Assembly: GCA_009835325.1 (NCBI GenBank)
Contig: VXWP01000086.1
Location: 1-52,757, forward strand
Direction: 5' to 3'
DNA: 52,757 nt
From: Gemmatimonadota bacterium
GTDB lineage: Bacteria; JAAXHH01
In this document: one piece after another, positions 8,912 to 17,627 of the stretch
Numbering within the stretch: the first letter of the stretch is position 1
How the letters are laid out: the number at the start of each line of letters is the position of its first letter
The notes under the pieces: model-generated
Told to the model about the DNA's origin: nothing
Database searches by the model: none
The model's input: the letters and a program-made list of their open reading frames with translations, nothing else
Made by a program: the position numbers and the translations under genes

Positions 8912-10360
8912 ATGATGCCGAAGAACATCGTCGTACTCATTACGGATACCTTCCGCCACGACAACCTGGGAAACCGCGCGGAGCGGTCCGTGCGAACGCC
9001 CGAGCTGGACCGTTTCGCCGCGGAAAGGGCGACGGAGATCACAAAGGCCCACATGGGCAGTTTCCCCACGATCCCCCATCGCACCGATTTCGCGACGGGC
9101 GTCACCGGTTGGCCCCATTACGGCTGGCAGCCCATCGATCTGAGCGGGCCCAACCATGCGGGCAGGATGCTCGGTGAACAGGGTTACGCCACGCAACTGA
9201 TCTGCGACTGTCCCCACCTGTTCAAGGCCCGTTTCACCGATGGCTTCGACGCGGCGTACCAGAACCGGGGCCAGGAGGGCGACAAGCCGCTGCTCCACCT
9301 CAACGACCCCGTAGAACGCGTCGTCCAGGACGACAAGACCCGCGTGCACCCGCGCTACCGGGGCCATACGCTCGTCAACCAGCATCGCTGGATCAACCAC
9401 TACTACCGGTACGAATCCGACGTCTTCTCCGCGCAGACCGCGCAGACCGCCGTTCGCTGGCTCGAGGAAAACGCGGAATCCGGCCCGTTCTTCCTGTGGG
9501 TGGACTTCTTTGATCCCCACGAACCCTGGGATCCGCCGGAATACATGGTGCGGCGTTACGACCCCGATTACACGGGACCCCCCATGCTGCATCCGAACTA
9601 CGGACCGTCATCGGCCTACACGCCGGAGGAACTGCATAACCTGTGGGCCCACTACGCCGCGGAGACGGAACTGGTGGACCGCCATATCGGCCGGGTCCTG
9701 CAGAAGATCGACGACCTGGGTCTTTGGGACGATACTATCGTGACCGTCATGTCGGACCATGGCATGTCCATCGGCGAACACGATCGGACCGGCAAGTCCA
9801 ATATCATGGACACCGACGAGAGGTTCTGGCCCATCTACCCGGAGATCGGTCACGTCATGCTGATGCTGGCAGGCGGCGGCGTGCCTCGCGGGGCGCAACT
9901 TCCCCTGATTACGCAGACGATCGACCTGTTCCCGAGTCTCTGCGACCTGGCGGGCGTCACTGTGGACCCGCCGAAATCTTTCGATGGTGTATCCTTTGCC
10001 GGGGCCGTGCTGGAAGGCCGGACCAGCCACCGCGAGTACGCGGTAAGCGGCTGCCACCTGGCGGACCCGTCAGAAGGCCTGGCGAGGCGCGCCACGACGC
10101 CCTTCCTCGTTACGGACCGTTGGGGCTACGCACCCGTTGGAGCGGACGGACGGCCCGAGCTCTACGACCTGCAGAAGGACCGTCTGGCCCAACAGAACAT
10201 CGCCGACGGCAACGACGCCACCATGGATGATCTGCATGCCCTTTTCCTGGCCCACCTGGCGGAAAACCACGCTCCGGAAAACGTGACCGCCGTCTGGAGC
10301 CAGTCGGGTGGCAGCGGAAACCTCGAGGGTAAGTGGGCTATAGACTACCCCGGGGAATAG
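8912..10360 (+). CDS. Sulfatase-fold (alkaline phosphatase superfamily) hydrolase with Thr at nucleophile position
   Basis: A 482-residue protein with the sulfatase fold: a metal-binding start (LITDTFRHDNLG; Asp12, Asp17), TPELDRFA, and DFFDPHEPWDPP in the middle. MSDHGMSIGEHD, which supplies the second metal ligands, lies near residue 280. The C-terminal half includes TQTIDLFPSLCDLAGV. The signature C/S-x-P-x-R, whose Cys or Ser becomes formylglycine, reads T53-I-P-H-R57 here, followed by the usual F-A-T-G. Thr cannot be made into formylglycine but serves as nucleophile in phosphotransfer members of the superfamily such as NPP phosphodiesterases and LtaS. A phospho- or phosphonate-ester hydrolase is therefore as likely as a sulfatase. 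There is no signal peptide. AAGGA upstream supports ATG 8912. Confidence 0.85.
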   Translation: MMPKNIVVLITDTFRHDNLGNRAERSVRTPELDRFAAERATEITKAHMGSFPTIPHRTDFATGVTGWPHYGWQPIDLSGPNHAGRMLGEQGYATQLICDCPHLFKARFTDGFDAAYQNRGQEGDKPLLHLNDPVERVVQDDKTRVHPRYRGHTLVNQHRWINHYYRYESDVFSAQTAQTAVRWLEENAESGPFFLWVDFFDPHEPWDPPEYMVRRYDPDYTGPPMLHPNYGPSSAYTPEELHNLWAHYAAETELVDRHIGRVLQKIDDLGLWDDTIVTVMSDHGMSIGEHDRTGKSNIMDTDERFWPIYPEIGHVMLMLAGGGVPRGAQLPLITQTIDLFPSLCDLAGVTVDPPKSFDGVSFAGAVLEGRTSHREYAVSGCHLADPSEGLARRATTPFLVTDRWGYAPVGADGRPELYDLQKDRLAQQNIADGNDATMDDLHALFLAHLAENHAPENVTAVWSQSGGSGNLEGKWAIDYPGE

Positions 10361-10369
10361 GGAACGCCC

Positions 10370-11317
10370 ATGGAAGCGGTCGACGATTATACCCGATTTG
10401 AAAAGCTCGTCCATCGATTCGATCCGCACGCCAGGCTGAAGCACCATCACAGCCTGCCCGGCGGCTACTCGGCCGATGTGACCGTCCTGGAAATCGAAGC
10501 CGGAGACGGTACGTCGAGAAAGCTCATTCACCGGTTGCACGGCGAGGTGGACCTCCAGCAGAACCCGAACGTGGCCGCGGACGAGTTCCGCGTGCTGCAA
10601 CTGACCCACGCCGCGGGGCTGGCCACGCCCGCCCCGGTCTACCTCGACACGACGGATCCCCTTTTTCCCACGCCCTCCCTGGTGCTGGAATATGCCGAGG
10701 GGGTTACCGATCTGAAGCCCGGCGATCCGGCGGAGTACGTGATGCAGATGGCCTGGGAACTGGCCAGGATACACCGGATGGACACGGCCGGCCGGGATAT
10801 TTCCTTTCTTCTGCGGTTGGAGGATGAATGCGCTTCGGCGGTCGGGAGGCCGCCGGATGCTCCCGGCGTTACCGCGGGCGAACGCGAACTGATCGAAATG
10901 CTCGCGCCGTGCTGGCCACTTCCCCGCAGCAATACGCCGGTTGTCCTGCACGGCGACTACTGGCCGGGGAATACCCTCTGGCAGGATGGACATCTCACGG
11001 CGGTCATCGACTGGGAGGACACCCGGCGGGGGGACCCGCTCTTCGACGTTTCGAACGCCCGGTTCGAGATCCTGATGCTCTTCGGCGCGGAAATCATGGA
11101 TACCTTCACCCGCCACTACGAATCCCTGAATCCTGTGGACTCCGGATGCCTTCCCTGGTGGGATGTCTATACGGCGTTTCGCATGGTAAATAAACTCGAC
11201 TTTCTCGCCACGGAAGAACGGGACGAATCCCTGATTCGCGCCGATCATCACTGGTTCGTCGAGCAGGCCCGCGACCGCATGGGATCGTGCCGAACCATGC
11301 GTCAACCGCCAAAATAA
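10370..11317 (+). CDS. Aminoglycoside phosphotransferase (APH)-family kinase
   Basis: A 315-residue small-molecule kinase of the APH/choline-kinase fold. The catalytic loop is HGDYWPGN (His194, Asp196, Asn201) and the metal-binding Asp214 lies in AVIDWED. The N-terminal lobe shows LPGGYSADV as the nucleotide-binding loop and KLIHRLHG where the ATP-binding Lys/Arg lies. LVLEYAEG is the hinge. In environmental genomes this family phosphorylates sugars, amino alcohols or antibiotics; nothing here points to resistance. It starts nine bases after the sulfatase-fold gene and is probably the last gene of that operon, with the tRNA promoter immediately after it. Confidence 0.82.
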   Translation: MEAVDDYTRFEKLVHRFDPHARLKHHHSLPGGYSADVTVLEIEAGDGTSRKLIHRLHGEVDLQQNPNVAADEFRVLQLTHAAGLATPAPVYLDTTDPLFPTPSLVLEYAEGVTDLKPGDPAEYVMQMAWELARIHRMDTAGRDISFLLRLEDECASAVGRPPDAPGVTAGERELIEMLAPCWPLPRSNTPVVLHGDYWPGNTLWQDGHLTAVIDWEDTRRGDPLFDVSNARFEILMLFGAEIMDTFTRHYESLNPVDSGCLPWWDVYTAFRMVNKLDFLATEERDESLIRADHHWFVEQARDRMGSCRTMRQPPK

Positions 11318-11320
11318 CAC

Positions 11321-11349
11321 TTGCCCGAAGCCCCTCCTCCGCGTACATT
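11321..11349 (+). promoter_or_regulatory. Sigma-70-like promoter of the tRNA-Pro genes
   Basis: TTGCCC (11321-11326), 17-base spacer, TACATT (11344-11349). This places the start of transcription about eight bases before the first tRNA. It matches the promoter before the PhyH gene almost exactly. Confidence 0.5.
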
Positions 11350-11364
11350 ATACGCCGAAGTTTT

Positions 11365-11438
11365 CGGGGCGTAGCGCAGTCAGGTAGCGCACCAGCATGG
11401 GGGGCTGGTGGTCGCTGGTTCAAATCCAGTCGCCCCGA
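11365..11438 (+). tRNA. tRNA-Pro (anticodon GGG)
   Basis: A complete cloverleaf. The acceptor stem is CGGGGCG (11365-11371) with CGCCCCG (11431-11437), then discriminator A. The D stem is GCGC/GCGC. The anticodon stem CCAGC/GCTGG holds loop ATGGGGG, giving anticodon GGG at 11399-11401 after T33. The T stem is GCTGG/CCAGT with loop TTCAAAT. CCA is not encoded. It reads CCC (and CCU) proline codons, which are common in this genome. Confidence 0.95.
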
Positions 11439-11487
11439 TTCCGGCAAGGCAGCCCACCGAGCCCTTGCCCCTTGATCGGTCATATAT

Positions 11488-11562
11488 CGGGGCGTAGCGC
11501 AGCCCGGTCAGCGCGCCTGCTTCGGGAGCAGGAGGTCGGGAGTTCAAATCTCCCCGCCCCGA
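11488..11562 (+). tRNA. tRNA-Pro (anticodon CGG)
   Basis: A complete cloverleaf. The acceptor stem CGGGGCG (11488-11494) pairs with CGCCCCG (11555-11561), with discriminator A. The anticodon stem is CCTGC/GCAGG with loop TTCGGGA, giving anticodon CGG at 11523-11525. CCA is not encoded. It shares the acceptor and most of the D arm with the GGG tRNA 49 bases upstream, so the pair probably arose by duplication and is probably co-transcribed. Confidence 0.95.
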
Positions 11563-11751
11563 TCCGATTTCTCAAACAACAGAAATTCAGCATAGCCATC
11601 CTACCTGTTCGCTTCCGTACCCCGTTACCCCGCGACTTCCCGGCCGGACGCTCCGGCAGGTCGCCGAATCCGTAATATCGCGATCTGGCGCAATCTCGTC
11701 CCTGAGATACGAACGCGCCCTGATCGACCGGTCATCGAGGAGGATACCGCC

Positions 11752-12897
11752 ATGTCGTACCGGATACGCGTTTTGCCGGCCGTCGTCCTGTTCATTGGCA
11801 CCGCGCTGTGGCTGACTACACCGGGCTCGGCCCGGTCCCAGGTATCGGACCAGCCGGACACGCCCTTCAAGCTCGCCACCTTCGAGGCCACGGGAACGAT
11901 CCGCATCGGCATGTCGGTCCGGGCGGACCAGGCGGACCAGGCTGACCAGGCGGACCAGGCGGACCAGGAAAGGCTGTTGGACCTGCACGAGGCGAACGCC
12001 TACGTCACCCGGCAGCTTGGATTGCCCGTGGTATCCATTCCGATGGAAATGCGCGCGCTTATCGAGCAGTACGACGCCGTTGCCAATCGCATGTACACGA
12101 TCGCGAACTACATGGGCGCGGAAAATCGCCTGACGAACCCGGACCTGCCCTTCGTGTTCGATCCTGAGGACGTCTCCTTTAAGGCGCCGATCAAGTATCC
12201 CTACAACCTGCTGGCGGCCGCGGCGAATTACCGGGCCCACGCGGACGAGATGGAGGAATCCGCCATCGGGGGCGCGGGTTTCTCCGCCGTTGAAGTGGAC
12301 GTGGACGCCGAAGAACCCTACTTCTTTGCCAAGTCCCCCCGCTCCACGATCATCGATCCAGGAGAGCCCTACTACGTGCCGGAAGACGTGAACATCGACT
12401 GGGAAGTCGAGCTGGCTATCATCATCGGCCGGCCGGCCCTGGACCTGACCCTCGAAAACGCCCACGACTATGTCTTCGGCTACAGCATCATATTCGACGT
12501 CAGCCGACGGGGCGGCTCAGGACTGAAGCCGATCAACCGCATGTTCCCCGGTCCGAACTGGTTCAACGGCAAGAGCAGCGACCGCGCCGCGCCTTTTGGC
12601 CCGTACATCGTGCCCAAGGAGTTCATCCAGCATGACGACCTCGGCATAAAGACCTGGGTCAACGGCGTGATCAAGCAGGACAGCAACACCAGCTACATGA
12701 TCTACGATGAAGCGCACATGATCCGGTATTTGACCTCCGTCCAGACCCTCTATCCGGGCGACGTGATCGCCACGGGCACGCCGGACGGCGTGGGCCGCGC
12801 CCGTAATCCGCCCGAGTACCTCATGCCGGGCGACGTGGTGGAAATGGAGATCGAGGGTATCGGCCGGCTCGTCACACCCATGGAAGCCAAGCCATGA
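11752..12897 (+). CDS. Exported fumarylacetoacetate hydrolase (FAH)-family protein
   Basis: A 381-residue protein with an N-terminal signal peptide (hydrophobic residues about 8-25, ending near GSARSQ) and a C-terminal FAH domain from about residue 150. Family motifs are INWEVELAI-like DWEVELAIIIGRP (metal-binding Glu), YSIIFDVSRRGG, GKSSDRAAPFGPYIV and IATGTPDGVG. FAH enzymes cleave C-C bonds of acylpyruvates or hydrate 2-oxo-dienoic acids and are usually cytoplasmic, so the signal peptide is unusual. Residues 58-72 are five tandem ADQ units, made by a 9-bp repeat at 11923-11967. GAGGAGG at 11736-11742 supports ATG 11752. The stop overlaps the next start as ATGA. Confidence 0.82.
   Translation: MSYRIRVLPAVVLFIGTALWLTTPGSARSQVSDQPDTPFKLATFEATGTIRIGMSVRADQADQADQADQADQERLLDLHEANAYVTRQLGLPVVSIPMEMRALIEQYDAVANRMYTIANYMGAENRLTNPDLPFVFDPEDVSFKAPIKYPYNLLAAAANYRAHADEMEESAIGGAGFSAVEVDVDAEEPYFFAKSPRSTIIDPGEPYYVPEDVNIDWEVELAIIIGRPALDLTLENAHDYVFGYSIIFDVSRRGGSGLKPINRMFPGPNWFNGKSSDRAAPFGPYIVPKEFIQHDDLGIKTWVNGVIKQDSNTSYMIYDEAHMIRYLTSVQTLYPGDVIATGTPDGVGRARNPPEYLMPGDVVEMEIEGIGRLVTPMEAKP
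11923..11967. repeat. Five tandem copies of a 9-bp unit (GCGGACCAG) inside the FAH-family gene
   Basis: Units begin at 11923, 11932, 11941, 11950 and 11959; the third has one substitution (GCTGACCAG). They are in frame and add Ala-Asp-Gln five times between the signal peptide and the catalytic domain. Copy number could vary by slippage without breaking the frame. Confidence 0.9.
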
Positions 12898-14648
12898 AGA
12901 CCTTTGTTGCCGCGCTGCTGAGTGGAGCGATCGCCGCAGGCTGCGGATCTTCACCTGAGGGCGATTCTGCGGAGGGCGATTCTGCCCCGGTAGTCGAATC
13001 CCCGCTCCAGACCACCGTAACGGATGAATACGTTCTCCGCGCCGACGCGCTCGCGGAGGATCGTACGCCCCCCGAACCGGATCCCGCGAGCTACGGGATG
13101 GACCCGAAAACCGGGCGGTTCGTCTACCCCGCGGCCACGCCCCATCAGCACGAGTCCAAACCCTTCGAAGGCCAGCTGGACTACTGGGATACGAACGAGT
13201 ACGCGAAGGCCATGACCGTCGAGGCTTACTACCCGATCACCGTCGAACCCTTCCATACCTGGCAGAACATCGTGGACTTCGACGGCCGAAGGTACATGTA
13301 CCAGTATGTGCGGCGCGCCCTCAAAATCTACGACATCACCGATCCGAAGGACTTGCGAGTCGTCCACGAGAAGGGCAGCACGTGGACCGGAGACGGACCG
13401 GGCGAAGAGGTCAATCCCTATGACGAAAATGACATGTTCGGCGCCGCGTCCATCCAGTGGAACGAGGATCTGGGCAAGTACGTAATGGTGCAGGCCTTTG
13501 AGATTCGGCGCTTCGGCGTACTCGGCGACAAGCGCGCGGAACCGGACAAGGTGAAGGCCATTCGAAATGCCAGTCATCTCAAGGGGTTCAAGGTATACGA
13601 GATGAACGGGCCCCTGCCGGATGACTGGACCTTGCTCGCCGAGCGAACGACCGACTACGAGCACCCCGACGCGCTGATCGGCCAGCAGCAGGGCTCCGGC
13701 GTCCGGGACATCCCGGCCTGGCACGGCGGCAGATACATGTTCGTCGCCGCGGCGCCCAGCGCGGAATACGCGCTTACCGAATACCCGAGCGACCTGTACT
13801 CGGCCGGCTACCAGGCGTGGGACATGACCGACCCGGCCGATCCCAAGTTTCTCAGCCAGTTCAACGTGCCGGGCCAGAAGCTGGGCGAACCCGGCGATGA
13901 GGCCGCCTACCGGGCCAATCCCCGTGCGGGAAACCGGACCTCCTGGTTCGGCGCACGCATGTCGATTTTCATGCCCCGGCCCGTGGAGGAAGGCGGTAAG
14001 TACGGTTATGCCGCCATGGGTGGCCTGGGGTTCTACGTGCTGGACATCTCGGATCCAACCGAAATCAAAGCGTGGGGACACCTCAACTTCCCGCCCAGCG
14101 TCGCGGGCACGGAAGGCGACTACATTAACGTGACGCAGGTGGAAAAGACCGGCGTGGTCTACTTCTCCGGCTACCCCTTGAACGAAGACGGCTGGGAGCC
14201 CTACAAGGACATCTTCATGATCGACGTGAACGATCCTTCCAATCCGAGGTTGCTCGGCACGTTGCCCAGGCCGGTGCCGCCCGCGGATGCGCCGTTCACG
14301 GATTTCGTGCAGCGACGCGGGAGTTTCGGGCCGAAAAGAAGCGGCTATTACACCCAACCCGGAACGCCGAAGGAGGATGTCCTCCTCTATGCCTTCTACA
14401 ACGCCGGCGTGCAGGTATTCGACGTCTCCGACCTCACCGATCCGAAGATCACCGCCTATTTCGTACCGAAATTCGATCCATCCCGAACCCCGGAATATGC
14501 CCTGGGCAACTTGACCCACGGCATATACGTCGAATACGACCGCAACCTGGTCTGGCTGTTTACCAACCACGGTTTCTACTGCCTGTCGACCCCCGTACTG
14601 GGCGAACCACATCTCGGCCCACCCGAGACGCCCTGGCCTGAACGATAG
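12894..14648 (+). CDS. LVIVD-repeat beta-propeller lipoprotein
   Basis: A 584-residue protein with a lipoprotein signal (AIAAGC, Cys17). The rest has the repeated propeller-blade motif of the LVIVD family: ALKIYDITDPKDLRV, YQAWDMTDPADPKFL, GFYVLDISDPTEIKAW, DIFMIDVNDPSNPRLLG and VQVFDVSDLTDPKI. It should sit in the periplasm or on the outer membrane. No catalytic residues are evident. It overlaps the FAH-family gene by four bases (ATGA), so the two exported proteins are probably made together and may work on the same compound. Just after the lipid-anchor Cys, a 15-bp tandem duplication (12957-12986) encodes a repeated EGDSA. Function beyond a propeller scaffold or binding role is unknown. Confidence 0.75.
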   Translation: MKTFVAALLSGAIAAGCGSSPEGDSAEGDSAPVVESPLQTTVTDEYVLRADALAEDRTPPEPDPASYGMDPKTGRFVYPAATPHQHESKPFEGQLDYWDTNEYAKAMTVEAYYPITVEPFHTWQNIVDFDGRRYMYQYVRRALKIYDITDPKDLRVVHEKGSTWTGDGPGEEVNPYDENDMFGAASIQWNEDLGKYVMVQAFEIRRFGVLGDKRAEPDKVKAIRNASHLKGFKVYEMNGPLPDDWTLLAERTTDYEHPDALIGQQQGSGVRDIPAWHGGRYMFVAAAPSAEYALTEYPSDLYSAGYQAWDMTDPADPKFLSQFNVPGQKLGEPGDEAAYRANPRAGNRTSWFGARMSIFMPRPVEEGGKYGYAAMGGLGFYVLDISDPTEIKAWGHLNFPPSVAGTEGDYINVTQVEKTGVVYFSGYPLNEDGWEPYKDIFMIDVNDPSNPRLLGTLPRPVPPADAPFTDFVQRRGSFGPKRSGYYTQPGTPKEDVLLYAFYNAGVQVFDVSDLTDPKITAYFVPKFDPSRTPEYALGNLTHGIYVEYDRNLVWLFTNHGFYCLSTPVLGEPHLGPPETPWPER

Positions 14649-14675
14649 TCGGTAACTCAAGTGTGCGCTGAACTC

Positions 14676-15284
14676 ATGATCAAGGCGGTGCTGACCGACC
14701 TGGACGGCGTTGTCCGCAGATGGGATCCCGACATTGTCAAGCAGGCCGAAATCGCTGCGGGTCTTCCGCCTGACGCCCTGCTGAATACGGCATTCGAACC
14801 CGATCTGCTGCTCCGCGCCACAACGGGGCAGATTGACGATGAATGCTGGCGGTCGGAAGTGGCCGAACGGCTCAGGCTTCGGTATCCGAATGCAGACGCT
14901 CGGGAAGCGGTGCGGCTTTGGTCCAGGTCGCCGGGCGAGATCGATATCGATGTGTTGGATCTGCTGCTGCGATGTCGCGACAGTGCGAGCCTGGCGCTCA
15001 TCACGAATGCCACGACCCGGCTTGACTCCGATCTCAAGCGGCTGGGCATCGGCCAGGCATTCGACCACGTCGTGAATTCCTCCGCGGTAGGCCACGTCAA
15101 ACCCCATCCCGCCATCTTCAACGCGGCACTCGACGTCGTCGGTATCGAGGCAGACGAGGCGTTCTTTATCGACGACAGGGCCGATAACGTAAACGCGGCG
15201 GTCGAATTGGGCATGGACGGACATCACTACACGACGATCGAACACCTGAAACGGGCGCTGAAGTATCACGGGCTACCGGTTTGA
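14676..15284 (+). CDS. HAD-superfamily hydrolase
   Basis: A 202-residue haloacid dehalogenase-like phosphatase. Motif I is TDLDGVV (nucleophile Asp8, acid Asp10), motif II is LITNAT, the motif III Lys lies in VGHVKPHP, and motif IV is FFIDDR. A helical cap sits between motifs I and II, as in the beta-phosphoglucomutase/epoxide-hydrolase-like group. A GTG at 14661 in frame would add five residues; ATG 14676 places motif I at the usual distance, but neither start has a good Shine-Dalgarno. It begins 27 bases after the propeller gene and is the last gene before a 271-base spacer. The substrate is unknown. Confidence 0.82.
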   Translation: MIKAVLTDLDGVVRRWDPDIVKQAEIAAGLPPDALLNTAFEPDLLLRATTGQIDDECWRSEVAERLRLRYPNADAREAVRLWSRSPGEIDIDVLDLLLRCRDSASLALITNATTRLDSDLKRLGIGQAFDHVVNSSAVGHVKPHPAIFNAALDVVGIEADEAFFIDDRADNVNAAVELGMDGHHYTTIEHLKRALKYHGLPV

Positions 15285-15555
15285 ATGTGCACCGGGCAGC
15301 ACCCTCAACATGGCGGTCACGCCGTTCGTGAAGTTGCGGCTATGCGGCTCCTGCCACAAAGGGCTTTACATCAAAAATGCGTGACACTACATTGGGCAGA
15401 TATTTGCGAAACTTTTCAATATCAGATCGCCTGTTTTGTATACAGGGAATACGGGCTTGAATCCTTACCCCGGTCCGTGACATCTCTGTGTCTAAACGGT
15501 TTTGTGCATGCGATTCGCAGTACCATTCAACCTGCATCATGGGAGGCAGCGTGTG

Positions 15556-17562
15556 ATGAGTAGATTTTCCCCCTTGTTTCGATGGACGCCGCCGGTGATC
15601 GCGCTGGCCATGGCGATCACGGTATTCGCATCCTGCGAACCCGCGGCACAAAGGGCGCCGGGCAAGATCATCCCGGTGGAGCAGCCTGATAGCGAATGGC
15701 GCATGCTGGGCCGCGACCTGGCCTACACGCGCTATTCCCCGCTGGACCAGATCAACGCGGACAATGTGGGCCGCCTCGAGGTCGCCTGGCGATGGAAGCA
15801 GGACAATTTCGGTCCACGTCCCGAATACTATGCCCAACCGGTGCCCATCTACGTGGGGGGCATGCTTTATTCCACGGCAGGTACGCGGCGTAGCGCCATG
15901 GCCATCGAGCCTGAAACCGGCGAGACGATGTGGACTTACCGCCCGGTGGAGGACGAAGAACGCTGGGCTACGGCTCCTCGGCGAAATTCGGGGCGCGGCG
16001 TCTCGTTCTGGACCGACGGGCAGGGCGACAACCGGGTCATCCTGATCACCCGGGGGTTTTACCTGGTGGCTCTCGACGCCCAGACGGGCATCCCGGTGGC
16101 CGAATTCGGCAATAACGGCGTGGTCGACATGATGGCTGGCTGGCGCAATTCCGAGAACGTCACGCCCGTCGGCAACCTGGCCAACACGTCTCCCGCGACG
16201 GTCGTGGGGGACATCATCCTTGTTCCGCCGGCCCTCGCCGCGGGATTCCGGCCCCGATCGATGACCAACTCGCCGGGAGACGTCGTGGCCTACGACGCCC
16301 GCACCGGCGCGGTCCTCTGGAAGTTCAAGGTCATCCCAGACGATGGCGAGGACGGCTCCGAGACCTGGGAGCAGAATTCGAGGTCCTATACCGGGAATGC
16401 CGGCGTATGGACGTCCATCTCCGCCGACACCGAACTGGGCTATGCCTATCTGCCCATCGAGGCGCCGACGAACGACTATTACGGCGGGCATCGCCTGGGT
16501 GACAACCTGTACGCGAACAGCCTGGTGGCCGTGGATTATACGACGGGCGAGAAGATCTGGCATTTCCAGATCGTGCATCACGATATCTGGGACTATGACA
16601 ATCCCGCCGCGCCGATCCTTGCCGACGTGACCATCGACGGCGAGCCACGCAAGATCGTGATCCAGAACACCAAGCAGGGCTATTCCTACGTCTTCGACCG
16701 GGTCACCGGCGAACCCATCTGGGACATGCCCGAGACCGACGTACCCGCGACCGACGTACCGGGCGACCGGGCTTCACCTACGCAGCCGATTCCCGTGAAG
16801 CCTGCCCCCTGGGAACACCAGGGTATCAGCCAGGACGACCTGGTGGACTTCACCCCGGAGGTGCGCCAGGAGGCGATCAACCTGATGGCCAACCACCGGT
16901 ACGGACCGCTTTACCAGCCGCCTTCGCTCGCGGAAGCGCCGGACGGTACCATCGGCACGATCCAGATCCCGGGCGCGAACGGCGGGGTCAACTGGAACAT
17001 GACCTGCCTCGATCCGGTTTCCGGTGTGAATTTCATCCCCTCCAACACCAGCATTTCAAAGCTGGCGCTGCGGGCGCCGGATCCCGAAGAGTCGGACATG
17101 GACTACTTCTCGGCCGGCCTGAGAGCGCCGCGGGTCTTCGGCGAGATCCCGCTGGTCAGGCCGCCCTGGGGACGGATCACCGCGGTCGACATGAATACGG
17201 GCGATCACGTGTGGATGGCGCCTAACGGCGATACGCCGCAAGCCATCAAGGACCTGCCGCAGCTCGCGGGCGTCGATCTGCCCCGGACCGGCAAGGCCAC
17301 CCGGATCGGTTCCCTGGTGACGAGCACGCTGCTCTTCGCCGGCGAGGGCTTCGGAGGAGATCCCTATCTGCACGCCTACGACAAGGCGACGGGTGAAGTC
17401 GTCGCGTCGATCGAACTGCCGGCGGCCCAGAGCGGTATGCCCATGACCTACATGCACAATGACGTGCAATACCTGATCATGACCGTCGGCGCCAGTGGCC
17501 ATGCCGCCGAGTTGGTGGCGTTAAAACTGGGCGAGGAACCCGCAGCCGAAGAAGGCGAATAG
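15556..17562 (+). CDS. PQQ-dependent dehydrogenase, lipoprotein (quinoprotein glucose/alcohol dehydrogenase-like)
   Basis: A 668-residue eight-bladed quinoprotein propeller. It has a lipoprotein signal (VFASC, Cys27), so it is anchored facing the periplasm. Repeated blade motifs are seen, for example LEVAWRW, GETMWTY, GAVLWKF, GEKIWHF, GEPIWDM and GDHVWMA. The active-site block HHDIWDYDNP (Asp346) and TKQGYSYVFDR (Lys373) have the spacing of Asp466 and Lys493 in E. coli membrane glucose dehydrogenase, so it is probably active. GGGAGG at 15541-15546 supports ATG 15556; the frame is open further upstream to 15502 without family sequence. It should oxidise a sugar or alcohol and pass electrons to quinone or cytochrome c. 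The DUF1080, TonB receptor and one-haem genes follow. Confidence 0.85.
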   Translation: MSRFSPLFRWTPPVIALAMAITVFASCEPAAQRAPGKIIPVEQPDSEWRMLGRDLAYTRYSPLDQINADNVGRLEVAWRWKQDNFGPRPEYYAQPVPIYVGGMLYSTAGTRRSAMAIEPETGETMWTYRPVEDEERWATAPRRNSGRGVSFWTDGQGDNRVILITRGFYLVALDAQTGIPVAEFGNNGVVDMMAGWRNSENVTPVGNLANTSPATVVGDIILVPPALAAGFRPRSMTNSPGDVVAYDARTGAVLWKFKVIPDDGEDGSETWEQNSRSYTGNAGVWTSISADTELGYAYLPIEAPTNDYYGGHRLGDNLYANSLVAVDYTTGEKIWHFQIVHHDIWDYDNPAAPILADVTIDGEPRKIVIQNTKQGYSYVFDRVTGEPIWDMPETDVPATDVPGDRASPTQPIPVKPAPWEHQGISQDDLVDFTPEVRQEAINLMANHRYGPLYQPPSLAEAPDGTIGTIQIPGANGGVNWNMTCLDPVSGVNFIPSNTSISKLALRAPDPEESDMDYFSAGLRAPRVFGEIPLVRPPWGRITAVDMNTGDHVWMAPNGDTPQAIKDLPQLAGVDLPRTGKATRIGSLVTSTLLFAGEGFGGDPYLHAYDKATGEVVASIELPAAQSGMPMTYMHNDVQYLIMTVGASGHAAELVALKLGEEPAAEEGE

Positions 17563-17627
17563 CCGACGGGACCAGGAGGAACGGGATCGAGAATCCCGCA
17601 GTTGGCGACTAAAACAGGAGAATCGTA

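Noticed and set aside
12951-15269. Long minus-strand frame opposite the LVIVD and HAD genes
   Set aside because: GC-rich codons leave the antisense frame open; the plus-strand proteins have clear motifs and the antisense translation has none.
15430-15446. LexA-like palindrome CCTGT-N7-ACAGG
   Set aside because: The spacing is seven, not eight as in the CTGT-N8-ACAG box, and the neighbouring genes are not SOS genes.
15285-15563. Small plus-strand frame in the spacer before the PQQ gene
   Set aside because: No Shine-Dalgarno, no recognisable motif, and it overlaps the Shine-Dalgarno and start of the PQQ gene. Apart from a weak palindrome the spacer shows nothing I can name.
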